In this document: positions 44,601-58,379 of the stretch, piece after piece
How the letters are laid out: each line of letters begins with the position of its first letter
How positions within the stretch are numbered: position 1 is the stretch's first letter
Assembly: GCF_029227915.1 (NCBI RefSeq)
Contig: NC_079889.1
Location: 9,302,001-9,366,000 of the forward strand
Direction: 5' to 3'
DNA length: 64,000 nucleotides
From: Hydractinia symbiolongicarpus
Lineage: Eukaryota; Cnidaria; Hydrozoa; Anthoathecata; Hydractiniidae
Program-made: the position numbers and the translations under genes
The notes under the pieces: model-generated
What the model saw: the letters and a program-made list of their open reading frames with translations, nothing else
What the model was told of the DNA's origin: nothing
Databases searched by the model: none

Positions 44601-46000
44601 AAATCTCACGAATGCACCGCTGTTCCTATAACATAAGCTGGTGATTGACTCCGTTAATTATATTCCAACACAATTTCAGGCCATTTTACATCACGTCCGT
44701 CGCTCAGCCTGCGCCTTTTTTGCCGCGCAATGTGGTTGCTCCAGACAAGACATCTGGAAACGGGGGTGCTCGCTGCTGTAAATTTGGATTTTAAGTATGT
44801 AAGACAAGATTTTATCCGGTTTGATAAGTAAGCAAAAGCGATTGACTTGCACCCGTTATAGTGGTAAGTACGCCAAATCAGCTGTCAAAACCGAATCAAA
44901 GGTACTTTTTTGTAATAGAGTAAGATTCGGGTGCTTGATATCTTTTTATGAAAATTTTCGCGTTACTATTTTACACTAATGTTCGCTGAATGTTAGTTTG
45001 GTACGCCTGCCAATTTACCAGTGCTTTATGCATTTGGATAGACGATCCTTTTTTTCATATTTTTTTGTGGTATCAGGACAAGTATCTCACATTCGTTAAG
45101 TTTCTGTTTTTCCAAGCGTCGAGTTTTTTGAGTTTAAAGTCTCAAAAATGTCGTTAAAACGGTAGGGATGCCGATACTACGTTTATAGTAATTTTTGTAC
45201 TTAAATTCTAAATTTCTTAATCTGAACGAGCAGTCCACCCTACCCTCCCAACCCGCACAAAAATTCGCGGAAGCATGCTTACATAATTTGCATTTGTGGT
45301 TTAAATCTGACATGTTGGTAATAAAATTTAGGTAGCCGTAAAAATGGTAGGTGCTTTTGTACTATTTTTTCTCTCGTGTATTTTTTTCGTGCACCTTTTG
45401 TAGTCGAACGTTATGCAAATAATCGTGATGTATTTTAGTTAATACTTTTATTTTAATCTTCCTTGTGTCAATAGACAATAGAAATCTTATAAGGATTAAT
45501 TAGAAAAGGCCTATCCTTAAATGTTTTAAAGGGGTATGTGTAGGCATTTGGATTTCCTGCTAATAGACTTTCTTTTAACTTTCTAAAACGCGAACGTATT
45601 CCCGTCATATGTAACTCCTTTAAGTAAAGTCATGCGCGAAAAAAATGTTAAAAATCTTCACCGTCAAATCTTTTTGTCCTTCTTAACTGTTTTTTCAGGT
45701 TTTGAGACAGAAAGCCCTCTGATAAGTTCAAGGTAAACTTTCATGAACACCATAGTAACTGAAGCATTTCAGAATGCAGTTATAGATCTCACTCAGAATA
45801 TTCACTACTATAACAGGATTATTATTGTTGTGTATTATATTCTGTCTATTTCATAATATATAACAGCCACTATAACAACAGTCAAGATCACCACCAACTT
45901 CGGATTTAGTAGAGTTTATATCTTAACGAACATCCGGATGTAAATGAATTTTGTTTACTTAGGTTTTTGCGATCTTCAAACAGATTGTTTGTCAATGATG

Positions 46001-48850
46001 TTTCATAAACTTCGGAAATGGTTCCAGCTTTATTTATTTTACCTCGACAAATTGTAAATGGTAAAGTACTTTACGAGTTCTGCAAGAAGTTGTATGTATG
46101 TTGCAGAGGTAAAGAGGTATGTTTTCTTCGAACGCATTGCTAACGTTATTGGTGAATGAATTTCATCATAATTTTGCAGGCAACTGTTAGAAACAAATGA
46201 TTGTATGTATCAGATAAGAAAAGTTACTTTTTAAGGATAAGCAAAAGGTTTCAGGATTTTATTTCATCCACATCTCTAATATGCACATAATTGCTTATAC
46301 TAAAGATGGAACAAAATGTTTATGAGTACAACAAAAAAACGGCACAAAAGTATAACTATTATCGTAGTCATATAAAAGTGTGATGCATGAATAATCACGA
46401 CATCCGCATGAAAATATTAATATCGCAAACAGAAACATACTCACCTTTTATATTTTAAACTTATGATGTAAACAAGACAAAATGACATCTTTCAGAGCAC
46501 TCTTCGCAACGTAGGCTGGAAGCTGGTTAAGGTATAAGAGTAAGGAGATGCTTACAAATAAAAGAAAGGTGGAGCTCATTTAAATACTTTCAAAAATAAC
46601 AATTTTCACAATTCCATGGCATATAATAGTGTATTACTGAGAGGATGTCTATCAAAAAAGTATCTAAATAGAGATACGGATTGCTGCTACCAAAATCGAT
46701 GTTATGAAAAGTGTAAACTGTATAATAACGAGTCTTTGTGCTCAAGAAGTAAATATTAAGTGAAGACTGAAATAAAAGAAACAATAACAAAACTTTATGT
46801 ATATGTGACGTGCAAGATTTTATAACAGCTGTTTATACTTTGAATGGATAAGGAATTTCAAATTCTTACGTTTAGCGGAACTGTTTTCTGGGATTGGGTT
46901 TGGGGTTGCATGTAATGATTTTGCTAGTTAAGAAATGAACCAAAAGAAAAGTTGATGTGTATTCATATTTTGAGATTTTCAATATTAATATTTGTGATGG
47001 ATGGAGTTTATGTAGTATTGCTTTAAACGTGGAAATAATTTCATGAAAGTTTTCAAAGAAAAAAAAAAGAGAATTATTAAAATGGCAATTAACACACATC
47101 TTCAAATTACTACGTCACCAAGTATGTATGGAACGTTAATGCTGCTTTCCGCATGTTTTCATCTTCACTATACAATTACTTGTGTTTATCTGTTACGTAG
47201 CACAGCGGTAATTTAACTTTAGTGCACAGTTTGTATCATATCTATTGAATATCATTTTGAATAAATTTTCATCACAGAAAAATTGTGTGCACTACTGCTT
47301 CTTATTCCCGGCTGTTGTTATATCAAGAAACAAGGCTCTTTTAACCTAAGGATGCAAAATATGTACATTTGGAAGGATATTATGGAAAAAGGGCTTGAAA
47401 AAAGGGCCTGGGGTCCATCCAAGTATCATTTAAAAAGAAAGAATAAAGATCAATGTAGTGACGTCGGCATGTAATAAAGACTTATTTAGGTTAAAAGCAA
47501 GGAAAAAGTGAGGATGGTTTACACTTAAGAAAAGCTTTAGGACGGTATCAGTTACATAACTTATCCTTTTCAGGATCAGCTCGACGAACAAATTTTCCAT
47601 CTTTTGGTGCTTGATAACATGATATCTCCTTCTCTGTTTTAAACTGGTGTAAACGTTACAACGCGCTAAAGAGACGATACTACAGCTTGGACAGCAACCA
47701 GCTATTGGTTGTTCCCTGCGATGACATTCTACAATCCAACATTCGAGAGTTCAAAGTGGTAAGGAAAATTCGTTCCTTTTTCTGGTCGTCTCGCTTATAC
47801 AATTTCGAATGTCACAAACATGTTTGCACTTTAAAAGTCGCCATTGAATTTCAGACATGTCTATTAAATATAAGTAATCCAGAGGTTCAATAATATTTCA
47901 AATTGATATTCATTTCAACTAATTAATTGCATTATATCAGGAAATGTTAAAAACGAGTTATTTAAAGGTAAAACCTTGTTGCACATTTAAGTTGTAACGC
48001 TGTCAATGAACTGTCAAGGTAAAGACTCACTCAATCGTCAGTCAAATCTTTAAAAATACTTGTACGTCAAAACATATTTACGTATGCTCATCGTCAGGGA
48101 GATCAGCTTCTTTTTTCATAAAGAGGTGTAGGTACTAACAATTTTAAAGGAACATTCATGAGTACTGACGATGTCGTGCCAAAACATATTACAAAAAATT
48201 ATTGAACATGATGAAAGTAATAGTAGCTTATCAAACCTTACAGTTTGTCATCTTGAAGTGTTTTCACTGTAACAGCTCTCAATAACACAGAATGCAATAT
48301 TAAAAAAACACATGAACTCTGGTGACTGGTGATAATGTTCATCACCAGGGCGAGAAATTTTTCCAAAAAGTGGATGTAAGCAAAATTCTGTCTTTCACAA
48401 GTTATGGAATGAGAATCTGCAGTACCACATAGTATATAGGAAATGTTGTTTTAGATGACAAAATGATTAAGACGAACGCTGATCCATCTATAGAATGGCA
48501 ACGCAAGTTTTACTACCTCGATTTTGTCTTTAGAGTAGTTTTAAATGTTCATTATTATGACAAATTTAGTTATGTCATTTCAAGCTATATACAGCAAGCT
48601 AATGCAATTTTTACCTACTTTAAGGTACTTTCTTTTGTAGTTTTGGAGATAGCATATAATTTTTTGACAGATGCACGTGCGTCATTTCGTGTGCCACAGA
48701 CTGGTATTTTTAAAATGGTCTATGTGGAAACTTTTGTAAATGTATTGGGTAAGTACAATTGCCTGATGTGAAAACCCTGCGTTTTTGCCTTGCATTTATT
48801 TTGAAGTATATCAATTAATGCGCTGTTATGTGATAACTGTTTCCGCTACT
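46001..48850. other. Region without a recognised gene
   Basis: A good acceptor at 47,572-47,573 precedes a 22-codon frame ending in TAA. A frame at 47,650-47,757 reading LDSNQLLVVPCDDIL ends at a good donor (GTGGTAAGG), but a stop lies upstream and no fitting acceptor was found. The open frame 48463-48771 has no recognisable product. These could be exon relics, but I cannot assemble a gene from them. Confidence 0.35.
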
Positions 48851-49049
48851 TTAACCCTATTTCTACTAGGATTTTAGGAACTATTCACTGCTAGGGGAAT
48901 CTCCCTCTTTTATTATTTTAGAAGAATAAATGTTAGGACATTTTGCAGGTAAGTACTCTACTTTGAAATGTGTCAAGCACACCAGGGAAGAGGTCATGAG
49001 GTCAGCGTATTGCTAACTTATTTCTGTTGCGAAATAATGTAACGTATGT

Positions 49050-51790
49050 TTTTGGTTAACGTATATTAACCGATTGTGATAAGCCATGCTTAAAGAAAGC
49101 CTGATGGTAAATGGGAAAAAATGTACAGAAATGGATTAACATTTTCATTGATTTATTTTACATTTGTACCCGCAAAATAATTCTAATCCACGTTCAAAAA
49201 GATACTTGAGTAGGGCAAAAAGAATCGTGAAAAATAATTTTTACTTTATCTACAGAAACAAAAAGAGAACATATTCTGGGGATTCAAAACCATTAATTAC
49301 TCAACAAATATCTCAAAATAGCAATGGATCCTTCAATGTAACATCGCGGATAATTGATCAAAAGAAGTAACATAAATATTCATCGAAACAGGATAGAAAT
49401 GTGTTTTAATATTTATTTATTGTCACTTACAAATCCTTTTTTAGCTTTAAATTTTTTATTTTTTGAATTTCTAATTATATATTCCACAATAATCCCACCT
49501 TTGGCTTTGGTACCTAACATCGTGAATTCAAAAAGTTCTACAACGTTGTGTCATTAACACTCATAGAAAAAGAATGAAATATTCTTTCCATTGTCACATG
49601 TTATGAGCATTGTCCGAAATCTCTTGGCATCAAATCTTTCAGAAAAAATTAAGATCAAATTTTCTTCGAAAAATTAATTAAAAATCAAAAAAATTTGGAA
49701 ACCGAGACACTACATAATGCAATGTTTAATCAACCAGAAAATAACATGAGTTTTTGGTTATGCACATTAACTGATTAGGCAGTAAATATACATACTGAAA
49801 GAAAGACTATGCTATATGGGGGGAATGATGTAATAATGAGTTTACTTGTTTCCATTTCCATTTTGTGTTTTGTTTAAATTCTGTAAAAAGAATTAATATC
49901 TGATAAACAACATATATGACTAAGACAAATAGAATCAGGGAAATCTTTTGTCACATTTTTTATAGATATATAAATCATATTTTTTTTTTGAATTTAAAAT
50001 CAAATATTCAACAAAAACCTAACCTTTGGCATTGGTACCAAAATTTGAACACAAATACCATATAAGGTGACGGTGTAACAACTATACATGACACAAGTCT
50101 TTCGTTATGCATATTAACTAATTAGGGATATATTATTTGTGGTCGAAGCGAGGTTTAAGCTATATTTGGATAATAATATTATGCATGAAATAGTTTACCT
50201 TTTTCACAAATTTTTATTTTATTTTTCATTTTTTTTTGTATTTAAATCTAAAAAAAACCTAATACCTAATAAACAATATTTACTTCTAAGACAAAAAGAA
50301 CTGGGGAAATATTTTGTCACATTATTAATGAATATAAAAAATAATATTACTTTTCTTGAATTTTAAGTTAAATATTCAACAATAAAAACTGATGGAATGA
50401 TGTTTCATAAATACTTAGAAAGGCAGAATTGAATTTTCTTCATTGATACTTACTTAACCATAGTCCCATCAATGTGTTGGAACACTTCTTTGAACAACGT
50501 AGCAGCATAATACTCAAAAACGATTATACCAAAATTCCAAAAAAAATAAACACAAATACCATATAAGATGACGTTACAACAACTATAATATGACAAAAGT
50601 TCTTCGTTATGCATATTAACTAATTAGGAGGATATCATTCGTGGCCAATGTGAGCATTATGCTATATCTGAATAATTAAATTATGCAAAAATTAGTTTAC
50701 CTTTTTCACAAATTTCCATTATATTTTTTATTTTATTTTTACATTTAAGTCTGTAAAAGTAACCTAATACCTGATAAACAACATATACGTCTAGGGCAAA
50801 AAGCATCAAGAAATTTGTCACGTTATCTATGGATATAAAAAGTAATAATTGGTTTTAGAATTTCAAGTTAAATATTCAACAATAATCTCACTTTTGGCAT
50901 CGGCACCTCCATACTAACTTCTCTTGAAGAAAAAAATGATACAATAGTTTTTCATTAAAACTCATTGAAAAGGAACGAAACATGGTCCCAAATCTCTTTG
51001 CACCAAATCTTTCAGGAAAAATAGGATCAAATTGGCCGTAAAAAATATATCAAAATTTAAAAACCAAAACACTATATAATGTAATGTTACATCAACTATG
51101 ACATAACACAAGTTTTTGGTTATGCACATTACCTAATAAGGCAGTAAATGTTCATGTTCATTCTACGCCATATAGGGAAAAAGCGATGCAATAATGAGTT
51201 TACTTTTTTTAAAAATTTATTATATATTTGTATTTTTTTAACTTTTAATTCTGTTAGAAAATCTAATTTTAGATAAACAATGTATACCACTAGACCAAAA
51301 AGAATCAGGGAAATATTTTGTCACATTCTTTATAGCTAAAAGAACACATATTATTCTTGAATTTCAAGTTAAATATAACATTCTCACCTTCGACATTGGT
51401 ACTCCATACTAACATCTTGAAAAAAAACGATGGAATGATGTGTCAATTTTATTGAAAATAAAAGAAATATTTCTTTCATTACAACTTGCTATAAGCAAGT
51501 TTCTATAAATCTTTTGGCACCAATGTTTTCAGAAATATTAAGAAAAAGAACCAAAAATTCACAAAAATTTAGAAACCAAAACACCATATAGTGCAATGTT
51601 ACATCAGCTGAAACATGACATAAGGTTTTATTCACGCACATTTACTACTTAGGGAGAAGTATTCATCCTGAAAGAAAGCTTTATGCTATATGGGGGAAAA
51701 GTTATGCAATAAAAAGTTTACATTTTTTCATATACTTTGATAGATTTTTGATGGGTAAAATTTCTGAATAGGACAAAAAGAATTACGAGA
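49050..51790 (+). repeat. Tandem array, period about 510 bp, about five units
   Basis: The phrase GTTATGCA(C/T)ATTAACT(G/A)ATTAGG recurs at about 49,758, 50,104, 50,607, 51,118 and (diverged) 51,630. The last four are spaced 503-512 bp apart. Each unit also has TTTTGTCACATT, AAATATTCAACAA and CTTTGGCAT-type phrases. The first part (49,050-49,400) is a more diverged unit, and one unit is shortened to 346 bp. Inverted copies of a CCTATTTCTACTAGG motif lie near 48,862 and 51,893, just outside the array. Confidence 0.8.
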
Positions 51791-51909
51791 GGAATAATCA
51801 GTTGGAAGAAAGTTTAATTACAATCTCAATACAATTAAACAAAAATCATGACCAAAAAAATGGCCACTTTAAATGTTATCCGCTCGCACGCTCCCACCCT
51901 AGTAGAAAT

Positions 51910-54900
51910 GGGGTTAAGATATTTTTTGGTGAAGATTTCTCTCTCTGCTATGACTGCTGCACGTGTGATTTTTAGGCGCTACAGATGGAATGGACCATTT
52001 TTTTAAACAAAGCACTTCATGACACCAAAAAAAATTATGTGGGAATAGCTGTAAATAAAATTACTTTATTAGTACTGTTTCCGGTAAGTACAATTGCAAA
52101 ACTTTGAAGTGTAAAACCTTTCATTTTTTTCTCATAAGCTTGAGGTTTTAAAGTGATAAATTCAAAATAATTTGGCTAGAATATTTATTTAATATTCATT
52201 TTCCAACAAAGTATATAATTTATCACTGTTGCATGCATACTTTGTAGTGTGCCAAAGAATGGCGGATCATGTACATTTGGTTAAAGAATACTTTTTGAAA
52301 TCTAGCATGATTGGTATTTTTTTGGTAAGAGAAGTTATCCGATTGAAAAACGTTTTTCTCACATTATATAAGGTTTTAAGGTTTTGCACTGTAAATTGTG
52401 CAATTATCTACTACTTTGAAACATTTTGTTGTGATTGTTTATCTTCTTTTTACTATTTTGAAAATGTTATATAATTTATGACTGTTTAAGGTGTGCAATT
52501 TAGTGTGCTGAGGACTGACAAACTATTACTAAGTGTTTTATACAGATACTTCGTCAAATTAAAGCATTGTCAATTGAAAATGCGAGAGCTTGATTGTAGT
52601 TGTTTCTGGTAAGTGATGTTACCAAACACTAAAACTTCTTTTATTTTAAAATCTAGTATTTGGATTCTTAATCAGCTGTCTTATCAAAATTAATAAAAGA
52701 AGCACTACAACTTTTGATGTAAGTAATGCAAAAGTAATAAACGCAAACAAACAACAATTTGCTCCTAGCAAAATTTTTTATTAACTTGAGAACTGAACAT
52801 TTTATTTCCCAGATGGCACCATCAAGTTTGAGGAAGTCTTTATTCGTGGAAAGTGCACAGAGTAACCATTGGACTTTACGTTAGTTTTCTAATTATTTGT
52901 GGCATCGCTTCATCTCAACTAGACACTCTCGCCACATCAGTCACACCTAACCATGGTTAGTATATCAAATTCCTTGTCTGAAGAATCTGCGCTTGTGAAG
53001 AGTATGGTTATTTAAACAGCTAATTATGGCATTACGAGATCTAATGTAAAAAGATGATTTTTTAAATTATATAAATTGTTATTATTTTGTGAAATAATAA
53101 ATTTTTTTAGACTGGATAACTTGTTTTATAGAGAACTAAATATAAAATATTTGTATAGGCAAATATTTAATTGGTAAATGAATTTCCTTTTCTTAAACGT
53201 TCTCGCTTTTAGCTAGGGGGATAGAAAAAAAATTTGATAATGTAGTTTCTTTACTAATCGTATAATTTTTAATCTAACGGTTAATGTTTTTAACAAAAAA
53301 GTAATTAGCTCCGCTATGTAGGTTTTCATTGATTTCAAGAGGACAGTTTTTAATAATATAAATAATTGGTTTTCTCTTTATTCTATCCTCGTAGCTCCTA
53401 GGTTAATAGACGTTTTTTATTAGATAAAAAAATTTTGCTGAGGCTTGAAGCAGGTCGTGAAAAACTTACAGCATTGGTCAAGTATGTGGAGTTCCTGTCG
53501 TATCGCTATTTTTGCTATTTTTATTCTACAAATCTGCATTTGAATTTATTGTGAGACAAAAATCCGTGTAAAAAATCTGTCGAACAGCCAAATGCTAAAG
53601 TTTTTTATTTATAGTGGGATATACAATGTTTTTTGTTCCAAATATCTCTTTTTATGTGTTTTAACTTTTCGTTATACGACAACATAGAGATATTTTATTC
53701 ATGCATTTTTTACCTACTATTATGAAAATCACATGAAATTTATAGACAATTTACCATGAAATGTAATTCTATAATTTACGTTAGAAATAAGAGATATGTC
53801 TGCGCACTACGGTAGGTGGAAAGCATAGTAAGGGAGACTTTATTTGGGAAGAAAAAAGTATACTTCGAAAATGTCTCTTCGGTCTGATTTCTTAAAAAAA
53901 ACTATGAATTTCAATTTTATAGTTCTGCTTTGACCTACCCTAATTAGTGCGCATGCACAAAAATCTGCAAGTTTTTGCAACCTGTTATAAACTTTGAAAT
54001 GTCATCTGTACTATAGATTTTTTTATTGTATTCGCATCGACTTAATAATAAAATAAAGTCATCTAATTTCAACCAATCTTTTAATTTATCAGCTATGATA
54101 GCTATCAGATACGACGCCTGTACTTTCGTGTTGTGTCATGTAATTTGGTCTTGAAAAGTTTTCTTCCTTAAAATTAGTCCTAAATATTTAATTTATCGGT
54201 AAATAAAGTCGGAAAAAAGGTTTGGGCTCTTTTTTTTTCTTGTGCATGAAAATTCTAAACACGTTACTTTGGATCTTTTGTACCATTCATAATTCGAGTT
54301 GTTATATAAAAAGAAAATTTGTAATAAATTACTTTGTATATGCTTTTATAAAAGTTTGTAAAATCTAGTCGGCAAAAAGTGACTAATATTTTATCAATTA
54401 AAATTTTTTCCCCGGCTCTTTTTATGTAGTGCTACGTACTTTGTAAACAGGTTTCTTTGTCGCCCAATCGTGATAGGAAAGAACTTTTCTTCAACAGCCA
54501 TTAAACTCGAGGATACTAATAAGGTCGAGAGAAAAGTCAGATAACAAAACCCCAAAAAATTATTAACACCTCACCGCATATCTATTCACCATGTACCAGA
54601 GAAAAATAAATCTATTTTAACAATGTGAAGGCTTGTTAGCCTCTCGAAATTTTCAGATAGAAACTCACAATTTACCTTTTCAATCTCTGCATATTCAATT
54701 TACATGGCTTATCCAATGTTTTTTTAATGTTTGTTATATGTTTTTGTTTTTGTTTACTCTAGTTGGTGTAAATTAGCACTTACTATTTACTTATTGTAAA
54801 ACCAACTTTAAAGAGACGAAATAATAATAAAAATACGATATTAAAGTACACTTATTACATAAAGAACCAGTAAATTTGTTTTCAACCTTAGATGTTTCTT

Positions 54901-55300
54901 ATTACTTATTTATAGCAATCAACGCCAGTTTTGCGAAGTCGCAACCCATCTAAAAATTCTGCCTCAGAGGAAGTTTTTCATGTTTTTTGCGTTTTTCTAA
55001 AATAATGAACCAAGCAATAAAATTATTTTTATTTGTAGTCAAATATTTATCCAAATGCCAAAATGTTAATACATGTGACCAAAGGCAAACATAAAGTAAT
55101 TTTTACGTAAGCACTTATGCAAAATAGTTAAGCTCATATGTAAAAAAATACATGGATGTGAATGCAGCTTTAAAAGGGTTACTGTATATGTCTTTGCTAT
55201 TTACAACGTTACATTATTGTTTTCAAATACAATCCTGCTTTGTACGATTTGTTGCGATAATTGATTTTGCTTTAAAAAATTTAAATTCCGCACATTTTAG
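51910..55300. other. Region without a recognised gene
   Basis: Very AT-rich DNA. Near 52,080 and 52,610 there are GGTAAGT donor-like sites in related surroundings (also near 48,750 and 48,950), suggesting old local duplications. Near 52,865-52,955 one frame reads VTIGLYVSFLIICGIASSQL, signal-peptide-like, followed by a GTTAGT donor, but it lacks an ATG. Nothing else stands out. Confidence 0.35.
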
Positions 55301-55304
55301 TATT

Positions 55305-55375
55305 AGGTGCAGATTCGAACCCGTGATCTCCGTACGTACAAAAGAACCCAAACCTTAGACTAAAATCTCAATAAT
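55305..55375 (-). mobile_element. tRNA-like SINE fragment, minus strand
   Basis: On the minus strand GGGTTCGAATCTG is a good B box, with a tRNA-like upstream part that is strongly diverged. It is probably the head of a decayed SINE. Confidence 0.35.
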
Positions 55376-55734
55376 GCGACCGCATCGTATAACTACATTA
55401 AGAATTCGAATAACGAAACTACATTATGGTATTATCAAATTGAAGTTGCATTTAAAGGTGGTAATTACATTTAAAAGAATATAACAGCAGTATCGGCCTA
55501 CAATAAATAATGCGCCTATGATATTGTTGCCCAAACTTTTCTGTTATAGTTTGCCGTCGTAATTAAGTAAGTAACGGGAAGTTTTAGCGGCCTTGGGGAT
55601 TTCATCCTAACGGCTGGGTATGCCTCCACTCTGACCGTATCTATATTACACTAACGCTAGAGGTACTTATATCATTGCTCTAACTTGCTTGCGTGCTGCA
55701 TAAGTCGATTAGCGGTAAGAAGTTGACACAAAAT

Positions 55735-55835
55735 TGGCCGACAACAATGCATTTAAAGTGCGCCGGGGTGCGGTCTCGAACTTGAAACAGGATGATTATA
55801 AGCTGAATGCGCTACTAGGGCACCATCTCCCAATG
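55735..55835 (-). mobile_element. tRNA-derived SINE head, minus strand
   Basis: On the minus strand the sequence reads GGTGCCCTAGTAGCGCATTC (A-box-like) and later AAGTTCGAGACC (B box) with tRNA spacing, then GCACCCCGGCGCAC. It is GC-richer than its flanks. A SINE head or tRNA pseudogene is likely. Confidence 0.5.
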
Positions 55836-58370
55836 TTAATGTTAGAAGCAAAAAATTCGAAAAAGTAAACTTCTTCTTCTTATTTTTTATTCGCGCAAAG
55901 ATTTACTATAATGATGGCGGATTTTGTTACAAAAACTTTAAAAGATAAGAGGATTCCTGAATATGAGAAATGTTCAAAAGATTGACTAAAAACACGGTGA
56001 GGCAAACAGTAAATATTTTTATGAAAGATGTTATTTTGGTAGATTTTCATGTTTCTTTTTTAACCCTATGTGGTATGGGCTTTTTTGACCCTTGTAAGTA
56101 TGGGGGGCATAAAGTGCCCGAAGGCTGTAACTTTTGTTTAGTTTGGTTTTAAGCACAAAGAAGCCTCAATGTGTTATAACTTAATTAGTGGCGAAATATT
56201 TGTGTTGACACGTCATCAGGAAGTTAGGACGTCATAATGAGACAATAGTCGAAGAAAATGTCTTTCCTAGAAATTCTCGTGTTTCTTCTTTTTTAAAACT
56301 ATTTAAAGTACTAGTCATTAAAGAAAGTAATATAAGAATGAAAGATAATATATGGAACATTTACAGGTGTTATGAAGACAAAGGATTTCTCTTAGGAGAA
56401 AATAGAAATCGATCAGGATTTAAGTCTTCGAGAATTTTAGATTTGAGAACTTTAGTGTTAGTAGCTGTCATGGACAAAAACTTGGTATATCTATTAGCAC
56501 TTATGTCAGTAACTACTCAATCGAGACAATTTGGATTGACATGTGACAAAATGACTTATGACGTCAGCATATGACAATAGAAATAGAGAAATGAGAAAAT
56601 ACAAATATTCTGGCGTGTAAATTACCAATATTTCGGTCTGTAAAATACACAGTATGCATGTCAATATTGTATCATGACTTTTTCGTCACTATCACATACA
56701 TAATCACATATTTATACAACTGGTCAGTTCGGAATACAGTTCTTTTTAGCACAACAGCAAATATTGATATGACCACCTGTCAATAAAGGACAAAGTGAAA
56801 TAGACAGAACAATTTCTGGAAATATCTTTTTTTATTTTCTAGAATTCCATGAAAAGTTGGGAAAAGTAAGAAAATTTCAAGGAATTTCATTCGGAACTTA
56901 TAAAGTTATGAGAATTTAAAAATGTCGTTAATGTTAAATGTTAAAACTTTTTAAAAAACATGATTTTGGCCATTGCTGGATGAGAAAAAACATGTAGCCA
57001 GTACATATACAGACGTAATAAGGCATTACTAAATATAATAAATCATATTTTTTATTCTTTTTTTCTAATTAAAAAAAAACAAGTGCTCTTTCAAAAGTTT
57101 CAGCTAAATGAATCTTCCAATTTTGAACAAATGATGTAACTACTTAACAGCAAGTTTAAAGTTTTGTTGGTCTGTCATGTTTAGCTAGCTAGCAAACACA
57201 TCAAACTTGTATAAAATGTAGCCACACCAGTCACATTTAAGCCAGGTAGACAAATGTCACGTTTCGAAACAAAATTTGTGTAAAACACCAAAACGGATAT
57301 ACAGCTGGAAAAGTATGAACCAAAGAAAAAAATAGGTAGCTAGGAGGGCATTTAATAATTACGTTACACTTGATCATTAGTGAAAAAGATGGCTAATTTG
57401 TAATTATCGAATACCCCTCTAGCTATACAATATAAAACATATTAGGTGAAAGAAAAGCTTAATATCTCTCTTTTGGGTCAGGAATTAAGTGGCTAAGGCC
57501 TTTTTTATCACAAATTTCTTAGCTGGTTGTTTCTAGCACTTAGCACCTTTATTTTACCACCACTGTTCGGGAAATGTGAACCTAACCTTGTTCCTTCGGA
57601 TGGTGTTCATCACTAGTGATTTTGTCATGCAAAAACACATAATGTGCTGTTTAAACGCAGCATATATATCTGTAGGAAAACTTTTATCATAGTTTAACTC
57701 AGAAAGTTGCTACCTGAGGGAAGGAAAGGAATTGTAGTGTAGCGAAGCGTAAATAGCTATAAGGTTCAAAGGTTGCTAAGCAATATACTAAATTTGATCC
57801 AATTTTAAACCAACCTAGGTTGCTTATAAAAAATTATTCAGCTGAAATTTATAAGACATTGAAAACATATTTTATACTTAGCTCGCCAGCTATCTAAGCT
57901 ACCTTTGGTTTTGTTTCCTATATATACAGCTAGATCCCATATTTTAAGACTTACACTTTTTCCCAAAGAGGTACTGAACTTGTAAATTATGAAAACTACC
58001 TAGCCAGCTAAATTGAGCTCGGTTGTCTTGTATCATTATATCTAAACAAAGTCAACTTTATTCAATCACACATTACCACATTTTGGTGATAAATAATGCC
58101 TCTTAAAAGAAGCATTATTATATATATTTTCAAACATAGTTTTAGGGTAAACAACCAAAAGAAATCGCCCCGTCATATGTAAAGAACGAGGACTCGATCA
58201 AGTTGCTTTTACTATAAGAGTAACCCAAACTCATGAATTATTTATACTAGGTGATATACTGATCATGAAAAGCAGCCTGTACCAGGGTCTTGTTTGGCTG
58301 GCAAATAACCCGTAGTGGCTTTGACATAGGCAACAAATCTTGGAAACAAGGATGCTTAAAACTCCGATTG
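55836..58370. other. Region without a recognised gene
   Basis: Near 56,080-56,130 a patch with TATGTGGTATGGGCTTTTTT and GGGGGGCATAAAGTGCCCGA looks like a dispersed repeat. Around it, ACGTCAT-type phrases recur at 56,210-56,235 and 56,560. TAGCTAGC-type short palindromes are scattered over 57,180-58,030. The open frame 56338-56574 has no recognisable product. Confidence 0.35.
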
Positions 58371-58379
58371 CTTATCTAT

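Larger units (their letters stand above)
43833..46000 (+). repeat. Repeat X, copy X2
   Basis: It starts with the terminus CAATACACCTTTCCTGAATT at 43833. It then matches the reverse complement of X1 (37,370-39,107) over its length, except for an insertion at about 44,230-44,640 that carries two tRNA-like sequences. It also matches the start of X3 at 63874. Matching to X1 is visible to about 45,990. Confidence 0.75.

Noticed and set aside
47283-47474. Small neuropeptide precursor with a hydrophobic start and KR sites
   Set aside because: No ATG in frame at the start, no repeated peptide or amidation Gly, and no splice support.
47640-47760. Third copy of the duplicated unit, based on a short match to 62,085
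   Set aside because: Only about 20-30 bp agree loosely; chance cannot be excluded.
49164-50366. Open frames of 60-75 codons within the tandem array
   Set aside because: They are AT-rich, not conserved between units, and have no recognisable motifs.
52865-52960. First exon of a secreted protein (signal-peptide-like frame)
   Set aside because: There is no ATG in that frame, and the ATG frame that overlaps it ends in a stop; no downstream exon was found.
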